A program made the position numbers and the translations under genes. A stretch of 31,017 nucleotides of DNA from UBA11524 sp964464815 (lineage in GTDB: Bacteria > Bacillota > Clostridia > Christensenellales > Aristaeellaceae), in NCBI GenBank assembly GCA_964464815.1, contig CAYXHF010000030.1, positions 1 to 31,017 on the forward strand, read 5' to 3'. Shown here piece after piece: positions 7,151 to 14,864 of the stretch. Every line of letters starts with the position of its first letter. The stretch's first letter is position 1. The notes beneath the pieces were generated by a model, which saw only the letters and a program-made list of their open reading frames with translations, had not been told where the DNA came from and made no database searches.

Positions 7151-7236
7151 GGGAATGTCAATGTCCCGCGAAAAAAAACAGAAATTTTTTCGTTCCGAAA
7201 AGATGCCTTTTGCGGTGCCGAATTGCAAAATTCCTG

Positions 7237-7265
7237 TTGAAAAAGCGTAAAAAATATGTTAGAGT
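7237..7265 (+). promoter_or_regulatory. Candidate promoter of the Na/Pi cotransporter gene
   Basis: TTGAAA (7237-7242), a 17-base spacer, and TAGAGT (7260-7265). The leader to the ATG at 7382 would be about 110 bases. Confidence 0.5.
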
Positions 7266-7381
7266 ATCTACGTATGCGATTTTTCCCCTGGGGCAGGCAA
7301 ACACTGTTTGTCGCCCTCAAGACGATGCACCCGCACATGCGTTGCGCGGCGATGCAAAAATAAGCGGAGGATGTAAATCAC

Positions 7382-9016
7382 ATGTCTTTAATGAACGTCT
7401 TCTCCCTCTTTGGTGGACTTGGACTGTTCCTGTATGGCATGCACATCATGGGCGAGGCGCTGGAAAAAGCAGCCGGCACGCGCCTGAAACAAATGCTGGG
7501 GATGCTCACGCGCAATCGCGTGCTGGCCATGCTGGCCGGTATTTTGATTACGGTCGTTGTGCAATCCTCTTCCGCCACGACCGTCATGGTGGTTGGCTTT
7601 GTCAACGCCGGACTGATTTCCCTGACACAGGCTGTTGGCGTCATCATGGGTGCGAACATCGGCACAACCGTGACGAGCCTGCTGCTGTCGGTCAAGATTG
7701 ACTTCGCGGCCATCTTCACCTGCGTGGGTCTGGTGCTTTCCAACGTCGTGCCGGAAAAGTACAAGGGCGCGCGTCAGCTGGGCACCATCACAATGGGTCT
7801 GGGCATCCTGTTCATCGGTATGAACACCATGTCCGCCTCGATGGAGCCTCTGCGTGATTGGGAAGGCTTCCGCAACGCCATTGCCTCCATCCAGAATCCC
7901 ATCGTCGGCGTTCTGGTGGGTGCGGGCATTACCGCCGTCCTGCAATCCTCCGCCGCCAGCATTGGCATTTTGCAGTCGCTGGCCGCACAGGGTCTGATTC
8001 CCCTGAGTACCTCCATCTTCGTGCTTTTCGGTCAGAACATCGGCACGTGCGTCACCGCACTGCTGGCTTGCCCGGGCACGAATTCGACCGCCAAGCGCTC
8101 CGCGATGGTGCATCTGCTCTTCAACGTCATCGGCACGGTGATATTCGTCATTATCGCCTGCTGTCTGCCGCTGGCCAACTGGATTGAAACGCTCTCGCCC
8201 GGCAACCTGAAGCTGCAAATCGCAATCGTCCACATCATCTTCAACATCGTCACGACTGTCATGCTTCTGCCGGCGGCCAGCGTGCTGGAAAAGATGGCCT
8301 GCCTGCTGATTCACGACGATGGCTCCTCCAAGCAGGGTGAGGCGATGCGCCTTGTCCACTTCGACGCCCGTTTCCTCAAGACGCCTCCGATTGCCGTTGA
8401 GCAGCTCTTCAACGAGGTGCAGCGCATGGGCAACATCGCCCTGAACAATCTGGACAGCGCCATTTCCTGCTTCACCCAGTGGGATGAGGAAAAGGCCAAG
8501 GAGTCGGCCCGCAATGAAGACGTGCTGGACTTCCTGAACCGGGAAATTACCACCGCCCTGGTGGATGTAAAGGGTCTGGATTTGTCCGAGAAGGACACCA
8601 AGCTGGTCGGTTCGCTCTTCCACGTCGTCAACGACATGGAACGTATCGGCGACCACAGCCAGAACATTCTGGAATCCGCAGAAATGAAAAAGAACGACGA
8701 TGTGAAGTTCTCCCCCAAGGCCGCACAGGAGCTGGACGAGCTGTCCACACTGGTGCGCGGACAGGTAGCGCGTGCGCTGGATCTGTTCCGGACGCAGTGC
8801 AGCGACATTCCCGTCCTGACGCAGGTCGAGGGCACGGAGGAATCCATCGACAACATGACCGAGGCGCTGCGTGGCCACCACATGGATCGCTTGAAGAACC
8901 ACAAGTGCTCCGCCAAGAACGGCATGATTTACCTCGATTTGCTCACGAATCTGGAGCGTATCGCCGACCATGCCGAGAACATCGCTACCTCCACGACCCG
9001 CGCCACGGGTATGTAA
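7382..9016 (+). CDS. Na/Pi cotransporter family protein with PhoU-like tail
   Basis: This 544-aa protein is predicted to import phosphate with sodium. Its N-terminal membrane part (about 1-310) has two Na/Pi-cotransporter repeats, each with the signature Gln-Ser-Ser: QSSSATTVMVVG at 61-72 and QSSAASIGI at 188-196, with the paired GANIGTTVTSLL (90-101) and GQNIGTCVTALL (217-228) stretches. The C-terminal part (about 330-540) is helical and PhoU-like, with NDMERIGDHSQNI and NLERIADHAENI as the two paired metal-site helices. Length and layout match bacterial YjbB/NptA-type proteins. GGAGG stands 8-9 bases before the ATG. It is followed 11 bases later by an acetyltransferase gene and then a terminator. 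Confidence 0.95.
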   Translation: MSLMNVFSLFGGLGLFLYGMHIMGEALEKAAGTRLKQMLGMLTRNRVLAMLAGILITVVVQSSSATTVMVVGFVNAGLISLTQAVGVIMGANIGTTVTSLLLSVKIDFAAIFTCVGLVLSNVVPEKYKGARQLGTITMGLGILFIGMNTMSASMEPLRDWEGFRNAIASIQNPIVGVLVGAGITAVLQSSAASIGILQSLAAQGLIPLSTSIFVLFGQNIGTCVTALLACPGTNSTAKRSAMVHLLFNVIGTVIFVIIACCLPLANWIETLSPGNLKLQIAIVHIIFNIVTTVMLLPAASVLEKMACLLIHDDGSSKQGEAMRLVHFDARFLKTPPIAVEQLFNEVQRMGNIALNNLDSAISCFTQWDEEKAKESARNEDVLDFLNREITTALVDVKGLDLSEKDTKLVGSLFHVVNDMERIGDHSQNILESAEMKKNDDVKFSPKAAQELDELSTLVRGQVARALDLFRTQCSDIPVLTQVEGTEESIDNMTEALRGHHMDRLKNHKCSAKNGMIYLDLLTNLERIADHAENIATSTTRATGM

Positions 9017-9027
9017 GGTAAGGAGCT

Positions 9028-9552
9028 ATGGAATTAAAGAAACTTTCCCGTGCTGACTTTGACCAGGTATATGCCCTGATGGAGTGCAGCTTTCCCCTGG
9101 TCGAGCGGCGCTACTACGAGAAGCAGAAAGCGCTGCTGGACAATCCCTACTACGCCATCTACGCATTATACGAAGGCACGCAGGTACGGGCATTCATGTC
9201 CCTCTGGGATTTTGACTGCTTTGTGTTCTTTGAGCATTTCGCCGTGCATCCCGACTGCCGCAACGGCGGCGTTGGTGCAAAGATGCTCCGCGACTTACTC
9301 GACATGATGCAGCGTCCGGTCTGTCTGGAGGTTGAACCTCCGGACACCGAGCTGGCTCAGCGCCGCATCCGCTTCTACGAGCGCAACGGCTTCCATCTGA
9401 ACACATACCCCTACATGCAGCTACCGCTCAACCCGGAATCCGTCCCGATTCCGCTGATGGTCATGAGCACGCCATCTCCCCTGACGCAAGATGCCTTTGA
9501 GCAAATCCGCGACACGCTCTACCGCGAAGTCTACGGCGTCAGCAACCCCTAA
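9028..9552 (+). CDS. GNAT-family N-acetyltransferase
   Basis: This 174-aa protein has an acetyl-CoA binding motif, FEHFAVHPDCRNGGVGAKML (about residues 68-87), including the RNGGVGA pyrophosphate loop, and a later FYERNGFHLN stretch (motif B, about 116-125). The substrate cannot be told from sequence. It is 11 bases downstream of the Na/Pi gene with an AAGGAG site, so it is in the same operon, and a terminator follows at once. A role tied to phosphate transport is not apparent; the pairing may be incidental. Confidence 0.9.
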   Translation: MELKKLSRADFDQVYALMECSFPLVERRYYEKQKALLDNPYYAIYALYEGTQVRAFMSLWDFDCFVFFEHFAVHPDCRNGGVGAKMLRDLLDMMQRPVCLEVEPPDTELAQRRIRFYERNGFHLNTYPYMQLPLNPESVPIPLMVMSTPSPLTQDAFEQIRDTLYREVYGVSNP

Positions 9553-9560
9553 TCCCATCG

Positions 9561-9589
9561 CCAGCATCTGAACAGGTGCTGGCTTTTTT
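9561..9589 (+). terminator. Terminator of the Na/Pi-GNAT operon
   Basis: CCAGCA (9561-9566) pairs with TGCTGG (9577-9582) around a short partly paired loop (TCTGAACAGG), followed by CTTTTTT. Confidence 0.85.
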
Positions 9590-9606
9590 CGTACCAGCGC
9601 GCACAC

Positions 9607-9657
9607 CCTTGGCTCTCCCTCTGGGAGAGCTGTCGGCCTCCAGCCGACTGAGAGGGT
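9607..9657. repeat. Interspersed palindromic element
   Basis: Two hairpins lie back to back: CTCTCCC-TCT-GGGAGAG (about 9613-9629) and GTCGGC-CTCCA-GCCGAC (about 9632-9648). They are followed by TGAGAGGGT, which can pair alternatively with the CCCTCT of the first hairpin. This layout (CTTGGCTC-CCC...GGGGAG-CTGTC...GAC-TGAGGGGGT) is, from memory, a dispersed intergenic repeat in many gut Firmicutes genomes. Only one copy is in this window, so dispersal cannot be shown here. Confidence 0.6.
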
Positions 9658-9678
9658 TCCCCTCGCCAACGCAAAACA

Positions 9679-9705
9679 GCCAGCACTGAACACGCCAGTG
9701 CTGGC
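9679..9705 (-). terminator. Possible terminator of the DUF2264 gene
   Basis: A perfect 10-base stem, GCCAGCACTG (9679-9688) and CAGTGCTGGC (9696-9705), has a 7-base loop. On the minus strand it is followed by TGTTTTG, a weak T-tract. It resembles the hairpin at 9561-9589 in its stem sequence. Confidence 0.5.
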
Positions 9706-9766
9706 CAACACAGAACACAACCTTCACACAACAAACAGCAGCTTCCGCATGTTCATTGTGCTTTTT

Positions 9767-11563
9767 TTACCTTATTTCCGGTATTTCTTCCACCGCTTCA
9801 TCCTGATCCGTTCCCCACACCGCACAAACCAATTCCGCCTTTCCCTTCTCAATCTTCCCCTGCAAGGTCGGAATCACCGTCCGCGGATACATCAAATTCG
9901 TATTATTCTCACCCCATACAACCATACCATTTTCATACCCCTGTACCTTGAAAATTCCCGATGACCCATACGCACCATGCGCCAGTGCATGCTGCTCATC
10001 CTGCACCGTCTGCACATAGCGCACATCGCACGGCCGGTTGCCTTCCCAATCGCGTCGCACAGCAAAGGCACCTTCTGCTATCTCGATGTCGTATGCTGTC
10101 TCGATGTGGTGTCGGCGGATATGCCAGTTGCCATCTATCGGTATCAATTCCGTCTTGATGACCACGCCGTCCATTGGCGACCACGTGAAGGATACCGCCT
10201 CCTCCGTCAGCTGGAAGTCGATGCACCCGCTTCTGCCGTGCCAGTGGTCATGCTCACCGCGGCGAACCACCAGTGTGCTGTCGTAGCCGCCGCGACCCAG
10301 ATGCGTTGCCTCCTTGACGACGGAGAAAGCGAAATGCGTCGAATAGGCAAACTTTTCGTACTTCTCGTCCTCGTGGCAATGCTCATAGGCATGGTTTCCC
10401 GCTGTGTAGGCCGTGACCATGCCGCAATCTGCCGTGCGCACCAGCAGCAGCTTGGCCGGTTCATCCAGAAAGCGCGCCGGCGGTGTGTAGGGCGCTTCCT
10501 CTGCCTGCCAGAAGGGATGCGATTCCGGCAGCGCCAGCGCGGCAAACACCTTCATTGCCCAGTACGGCGAGCCAGGTGAGTTGTACCCTTCCGTCACAAT
10601 CAGGTTCGGATAGCCATATCCGACCGTCAGCACGCCGTCGCGGTCGAAAATCGGCTGTTGCATCCAGAAGCGCAGATGCCGCAGCAGCAATCCCTTGATT
10701 TCGCCCATGCCCAGCGTATCCGTCGTTTCACCCGCCAGCGCCATCACCGACCAGAACGCTCCCTGCGCAAAGCGGTAAATCAAGCTGCGTCCATACGGCA
10801 GGGCGCGTCCCTTGCCGTCAAACCAGCACGCAAAGCGGGGCGCAATCAGTCGCGCACGCTCCCGGAAGCGTTCGCACCGCGCCGTATCATGTGCCTGCGC
10901 CGCCACGGCATACACCAGACCGTAGTAGTGGAACGCCCACATGGTGTAATAATCGCGCTGTGTCGCCTTGTCCGCATACCAGCCATCGGTCATGTAGTGG
11001 CTTTCAATCAGCTGCAAATCCTCTTCCATGCGCTTTTCATCCACCGGACGGCCAACCTTGCGGAAACCCTCATTGACCAGCACACGGAAGAAGCGCCAAT
11101 TGTTCTCCGGCATCCAGAAGGCGTTTATCTGATTCAGCCACTGGTAGAGATTTTCCTGTTGCGCCTCCGTCAGGTCAAAATAGAACCGCTCCGGAATCAG
11201 GCACAGCGCCATGCCCATGACGGCCATTTCCACCATGCGCTGGTCACAGCCTGTCATCTCTCCCCAGTACTCCGCATGTTCCGGGTTGGTGCCATTAATC
11301 AGTCCTTCGCGCCAGAGCGCCCAGTACGGCTCGACCTCCGGACAGCGGCCGCAGAGCATCGGCACAATCGCCCACAGCACCCGTGACCAGCCTTCCATGC
11401 CTGCCACGCTTTCAGGATAATAGGCCGCGCTATCGGCAATGTGCAGGCGGCTTTTCCCTTCCGTCAGGCACTTTGACACGCTATCAATCATATCAATCGC
11501 CGCACGCACCACATCCTGCCGTGTGCGCAGCGGATTTTGCTTCAACGCTTCTCCAAAGGCCAT
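9767..11563 (-). CDS. DUF2264 family protein, putative cytoplasmic glycan-degrading enzyme
   Basis: This 598-aa protein matches the DUF2264 plan: an opening NPLRTRQDVVRAAIDM segment, a long helical part with many aromatic residues (about 30-370; e.g. WRFFRVLVNEGFRK, YYTMWAFHYYGLVYA) and a beta-rich C-terminal part (about 390-598). The His/Glu-rich stretch GNHAYEHCHEDEKYEKF (about 400-417) is a likely active-site region. From memory, some DUF2264 members are now classed as beta-glucuronidases (GH154); this assignment is not checked. There is no signal peptide. The ATG at 11563 has AAAGGAG and lies 4 bases after the heparinase II/III stop, so the two genes are translated as a pair, suggesting sequential action on an acidic oligosaccharide. 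Confidence 0.85.
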   Translation of the reverse strand: MAFGEALKQNPLRTRQDVVRAAIDMIDSVSKCLTEGKSRLHIADSAAYYPESVAGMEGWSRVLWAIVPMLCGRCPEVEPYWALWREGLINGTNPEHAEYWGEMTGCDQRMVEMAVMGMALCLIPERFYFDLTEAQQENLYQWLNQINAFWMPENNWRFFRVLVNEGFRKVGRPVDEKRMEEDLQLIESHYMTDGWYADKATQRDYYTMWAFHYYGLVYAVAAQAHDTARCERFRERARLIAPRFACWFDGKGRALPYGRSLIYRFAQGAFWSVMALAGETTDTLGMGEIKGLLLRHLRFWMQQPIFDRDGVLTVGYGYPNLIVTEGYNSPGSPYWAMKVFAALALPESHPFWQAEEAPYTPPARFLDEPAKLLLVRTADCGMVTAYTAGNHAYEHCHEDEKYEKFAYSTHFAFSVVKEATHLGRGGYDSTLVVRRGEHDHWHGRSGCIDFQLTEEAVSFTWSPMDGVVIKTELIPIDGNWHIRRHHIETAYDIEIAEGAFAVRRDWEGNRPCDVRYVQTVQDEQHALAHGAYGSSGIFKVQGYENGMVVWGENNTNLMYPRTVIPTLQGKIEKGKAELVCAVWGTDQDEAVEEIPEIR

Positions 11564-11567
11564 ATGC

Positions 11568-13322
11568 TCAGCTCCTTTTCGTCACATGGAAGGTCTGGCA
11601 ATGTGTCTTCGCCTCGCCTTCTGTCAGGGCAATGCGCCATAGCATTCCCGGCCAGCTGCCCTGCATGCGTCCATCCGTCACCGGAATTTCCTCCACTGTC
11701 ACCTGTAAGGCCGCATCGAACGCCATGCGCGCATGCGCAAAGCGGATTTCACCCGCCGTCACCTCCGGCACTTCCCGGCTGATGAAGGTATACGTGACCG
11801 TCTGCGGCTGTGACAGCGTGATTTCATCCGTCAGCTGGAATCCATCCGACAGCACCGCCGTGCGTTTTGCCGTCAGCACGTCTGCTTCCTCCGGATAGGC
11901 CAGCGCCATATCCAGCGTCGCGCCGTTTTCCGTCGCCACGAACGACTGCGCCGCATGGTGAATGCCTTCCTGCTGCTCCCACGAGCCAATCATCGGCACG
12001 CTGTGATACTTCGCGCGGCAATTCCACAGCGTGTATCTTTCGTCCGAGAACGTCTTGGCCGTATACAGCATATTGCCCGCATCAATCATCAGCGGATGCT
12101 CATCCGCAAACAGGATGAACGTTCCCACGTCATTGTGGTTGTGGCTTTCACCATTGTGGCCGCCCTTGATGCACAGCGTGAAGCCATGCTGACGCACGAT
12201 GCGCACCTGCAAATCCGGCAGCAGCACCTCGCTGGGCAGCTGCACCGCCGCCGTCTCCTGCACAGCAGGATGGAACAGACGCTGCAACAGGCGCGAAAAA
12301 TGCGGCACGTCCGAAATGCTGTCCAACACCTTGCCGCGCAGCTGTATCCCCGTCTGGCGCAGGGCTTCATCCTGTATCTTTTCGCCCGCACACTGCAAGC
12401 GCTCTCCATACAGCACCGGACGAGCGTCACAGTCGGCGAAATTCACAAAATAGCCGCCACCCAGCTTCACCTTCATCGGAAAGCGCAGCATCTGGCGCAG
12501 CTTTTCCTCCTCCCAGCAGGAAAGACCCGCTTCTTCCAGCAGCTCCAGACAATCCAGCAGGCTGCCCGTTGCCATGTTCCAGTACGCCACACCCTCGTCG
12601 CAGCCACCATCCTCCGGCACACAGCGCAAATAGGCATCCAGCATCACGCATGCCCGGCGATCATACGGCACAGGGTCATCCAGCAGACACCGCGCCGAAA
12701 ACAGCACGTTCGAGACAATCCACGGCGTCCAGTTGCACAAATCCTTGCGCGTGAAGCCCATCCACCAATCCGTATCACGGTGCATGAACGGCATCAGCAC
12801 GCGCTTTTCAATTTCCCGCACGACCATTGCCCGCAGCTCTGGATGCAGCAGCCCGTCCGTCAGCGCCACGGTCAGGGACAGCACCATCGCCGTCTGTGCC
12901 GCAAACAGATCCAGCACCGGCTCATCCGAAATCGGGAACGGATGCGACTGATTCAGCCCGGCATGAGCGCTGATAGCCCACGTCGTTTCCTCACAGATGC
13001 ACCAAAGTCCGTCCTCAATCGCGGATAAGTCCTCCATTTGACCGCTGACACCGACCTCCAACACCGCCGCAATCAGCTTTCTGCGGCGTGCAAAATACGG
13101 CGTTTCGCACTGCACGCGACTTCCGGTGCGCACAAACGCGGCGTAGTCACTCAGTGTCAGCATCGGATAGGGCTGATTGTGCCACTGCCTGGCATAGCAC
13201 AGGATTTCCTCCGCATCCTCGGGCGCAATCGCATTCCACCTTGCGCGATCCGTGATTTTGGGAAACAGCGGCGCGCGATTGTCCGGCAATGCATGCAGCT
13301 TCTGCACACGCTCCATCAACAT
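11568..13322 (-). CDS. Heparinase II/III family protein (polysaccharide lyase-like)
   Basis: This 584-aa protein has an N-terminal alpha/alpha toroid (about 1-340) containing PEDGGCDEGVAYW (about 236-248), and a C-terminal heparinase II/III-like beta domain with GGHNGESHNHNDVGTF (about 387-402). The His-x-His-x-Asp cluster there is typical of the metal/catalytic centre. Members cleave uronic-acid glycans by elimination or hydrolysis. There is no signal peptide, so it acts on imported oligosaccharides. A GTG at 13331 is in frame, but AAGGAG (13338-13333) is 1 base from it and 10 bases from the ATG at 13322, so ATG is chosen. The DUF2264 gene follows 4 bases downstream. Confidence 0.9.
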   Translation of the reverse strand: MLMERVQKLHALPDNRAPLFPKITDRARWNAIAPEDAEEILCYARQWHNQPYPMLTLSDYAAFVRTGSRVQCETPYFARRRKLIAAVLEVGVSGQMEDLSAIEDGLWCICEETTWAISAHAGLNQSHPFPISDEPVLDLFAAQTAMVLSLTVALTDGLLHPELRAMVVREIEKRVLMPFMHRDTDWWMGFTRKDLCNWTPWIVSNVLFSARCLLDDPVPYDRRACVMLDAYLRCVPEDGGCDEGVAYWNMATGSLLDCLELLEEAGLSCWEEEKLRQMLRFPMKVKLGGGYFVNFADCDARPVLYGERLQCAGEKIQDEALRQTGIQLRGKVLDSISDVPHFSRLLQRLFHPAVQETAAVQLPSEVLLPDLQVRIVRQHGFTLCIKGGHNGESHNHNDVGTFILFADEHPLMIDAGNMLYTAKTFSDERYTLWNCRAKYHSVPMIGSWEQQEGIHHAAQSFVATENGATLDMALAYPEEADVLTAKRTAVLSDGFQLTDEITLSQPQTVTYTFISREVPEVTAGEIRFAHARMAFDAALQVTVEEIPVTDGRMQGSWPGMLWRIALTEGEAKTHCQTFHVTKRS

Positions 13323-13358
13323 ACGATTCACTCTCCTTATACTTAGACATGAATAGAC

Positions 13359-13388
13359 AAAAACTGGTCTGCCACAACAGCAGACCAG
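13359..13388 (-). terminator. Terminator downstream of the YczE/YitT-type gene
   Basis: On the minus strand, CTGGTCTGC (13388-13380) pairs perfectly with GCAGACCAG (13372-13364) around a 7-base loop, followed by TTTTT. It stands only about 40 bases ahead of the heparinase start, leaving little room for a separate promoter. Confidence 0.8.
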
Positions 13389-13397
13389 CCCATTTTC

Positions 13398-14042
13398 TTA
13401 TTGAAACCACGGACGGAATTTTTTCGCAATCGCAGAAATAATCGGTCCCAGGAAGAAGCCTGTCACCAGCGTCACCACACCGACCGTGCTGCCCAGCAGC
13501 CAGCCAATGCCCAGCGCGGCAATGTCATACATCATGCGAATAACGGCAAAGGGCAGCTTCTTGGTGTGCTTGGCGATAATCTGCGGAATCGCATCATACG
13601 GGCCTGTGCCCAGCTCCACCACCATGTAGAACGCCACCGCCACCATGAAAATGCCCAGCGTCGGCACCAGCCATGCAATACGCTCCGCCATGCCCAGATT
13701 CGTCAGCGGATGCACATGCTGGAAAATCACATCGAACAGGTCCTTGGCATAGCCCACGACCACCATGTTTGCAATCGAGCCAAGGCCAATGAATTCCCAT
13801 TCCCGCAGGGCCATCACAATCAATAGCAGCAGCAGATAGAACAGCATCTGATACGTTCCCAGCTGCATGCCGATGCGGTTCGCCACACCCAAATTCAGCA
13901 CAGACGCCGGATCCGTGCCAAAGTTGATTTGATCAAAAACGGACACACACGCGCCCATAATCGTCACGCTCAGCAGCACCACAACCGTGCGGCGCAGCAT
14001 GCGTGGCTGACAGAACAAATGCCGAAACACCTTTTGAAGCAT
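13398..14042 (-). CDS. YczE/YyaS/YitT-type integral membrane protein
   Basis: This 214-aa protein has five to six membrane helices. Features shared with the YczE/YitT group are a FGTDPASVLNLG segment after the first helix (about 41-53), a central VELGTGPYDAIPQI stretch (about 142-155) and a glycine-rich last helix pair. The molecular function of the family is not established. The ATG at 14042 has AAGGAGGT about 9 bases upstream and an extended -10 promoter (TGGTATGAT, -10 at 14078-14073) close by. It is followed by a strong hairpin and then the heparinase gene, so it may share a transcript with the glycan enzymes by read-through. Confidence 0.8.
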   Translation of the reverse strand: MLQKVFRHLFCQPRMLRRTVVVLLSVTIMGACVSVFDQINFGTDPASVLNLGVANRIGMQLGTYQMLFYLLLLLIVMALREWEFIGLGSIANMVVVGYAKDLFDVIFQHVHPLTNLGMAERIAWLVPTLGIFMVAVAFYMVVELGTGPYDAIPQIIAKHTKKLPFAVIRMMYDIAALGIGWLLGSTVGVVTLVTGFFLGPIISAIAKKFRPWFQ

Positions 14043-14141
14043 CGAGAAAAACCTCCTTCACGTTGCATGCCTATCATACCATAAAAAACCCGCAAAAGGA
14101 AGTATCTCGCAGAAAATTGCCATCCATTGTCGGAAGTGTTA

Positions 14142-14181
14142 CATTTGACAAATTGACATTGCGCGTCAAATGCGGTATGAT
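14142..14181 (+). promoter_or_regulatory. Promoter with 8-bp inverted repeat for the secreted protein gene
   Basis: Consensus TTGACA (14153-14158), a 17-base spacer and TATGAT (14176-14181). A perfect 8+8 inverted repeat, CATTTGAC (14142-14149) and GTCAAATG (14165-14172), brackets the -35 box and runs into the spacer, where a bound protein would block RNA polymerase. I infer a repressor operator; the regulator is not in the window. Confidence 0.6.
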
Positions 14182-14220
14182 GGACACATCCGAAACGATA
14201 TGCCGGAGGTGTATGTAACC

Positions 14221-14802
14221 ATGCGATTCCTGTCAAAATGCCTCAGCGTTCTGCTGATTGTGTGTCTGTTTCTTCCCTGCCTGTCCCTGGCCGAAGCGCT
14301 GTCCTCCCCTGAAGCAACCAATGCGCCCGACGCCTCATCTGCGCCTGACATGACGGAGTTTCCGCAAAGCATGTTTGCACCCTTCAACCTTGTTCTGCCC
14401 GAAGGCGCCCATGTGGAAATCACCGACAGCCGCGTCACACTGGTACAGGATGCCTCCCGCGTGGTGGCGATTCACCTCTCCCGTGTCGCCGATGAAGACC
14501 CGGACAGCGCCATCACCACGCTGATGCAGGAATTCGACAGCGCCACCGGCGAAACGATTCCCTTCACCGCCGAGGAGGGCTTCTCCATTCTGGGCGGCGT
14601 GGTCTACAACGCCTTCAATGAGGGCGAGGACAAAATCACCCTCATGGTGCTTTCGCACGATGGCCCGTTGCTGATTCTGTCTGGCTACAATCTGGACAAG
14701 AATCATCACGCACTGTATCTGTTTCTGACGGAGCTGCTTGCAGGCGTCACCTATGACCAGCAAACGGTCTATCTGCCCGAAACGGTTGCGGAAAACGAAT
14801 AA
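14221..14802 (+). CDS. Secreted protein of unknown function
   Basis: This 193-aa protein has a clear signal peptide: MRFLSK, a hydrophobic core to about residue 20, and a likely cut after SLA (about residue 24). A Ser/Pro/Ala-rich linker (about 26-45) and a compact domain (about 50-190) follow. No lipobox is seen. The mature domain has an alternating strand/helix pattern (VHVEI-like strands, then a helical TLMQEFDSATG) but no motif I recognise. The frame is open 17 codons upstream, but the ATG at 14221 has GGAGG 10-11 bases ahead and the earlier part overlaps the promoter. It is a single-gene transcript ended by a strong terminator. Confidence 0.8.
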   Translation: MRFLSKCLSVLLIVCLFLPCLSLAEALSSPEATNAPDASSAPDMTEFPQSMFAPFNLVLPEGAHVEITDSRVTLVQDASRVVAIHLSRVADEDPDSAITTLMQEFDSATGETIPFTAEEGFSILGGVVYNAFNEGEDKITLMVLSHDGPLLILSGYNLDKNHHALYLFLTELLAGVTYDQQTVYLPETVAENE

Positions 14803-14816
14803 TGCCTATACAAAAG

Positions 14817-14859
14817 CCGGGCTGCGCCAGAATTGCTTCTGCGCAGCCCGGTTTTTTTT
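14817..14859 (+). terminator. Strong terminator between convergent genes
   Basis: An 11-base perfect stem, CCGGGCTGCGC (14817-14827) and GCGCAGCCCGG (14841-14851), is followed by eight T. On the minus strand it is followed by CTTTTG, so it may also serve the GH31 gene ending at 14865. Confidence 0.92.
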
Positions 14860-14864
14860 GCTTT

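Larger units (their letters stand above)
6970..7381. other. Divergent intergenic region between DUF1538 and Na/Pi genes
   Basis: This 412-base stretch holds two divergent sigma-A-type promoters (minus 7122-7150, plus 7237-7265) and a possible 29-codon ORF on the minus strand. It leaves untranslated leaders of roughly 110-150 bases on each side. The plus-strand leader contains a small hairpin, CAAACA-C-TGTTTG, near 7299-7311 and no riboswitch that I recognise. Part of the minus-strand leader (about 7000-7050) resembles, by eye, dispersed repeat sequence seen between genes of gut Firmicutes. Confidence 0.6.

Noticed and set aside
7266..7381. Riboswitch in the leader of the Na/Pi cotransporter gene
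   Set aside because: Only a small hairpin is seen; no conserved riboswitch core that I recognise and no terminator/antiterminator pair.
7388..8971. A 527-codon minus-strand frame opposite the Na/Pi cotransporter gene
   Set aside because: It is a shadow frame; the plus-strand gene has all family motifs and a ribosome site.
9607..9705. Short CRISPR-like array
   Set aside because: The repeats are self-complementary hairpins rather than regularly spaced direct repeats, and no cas genes are near.
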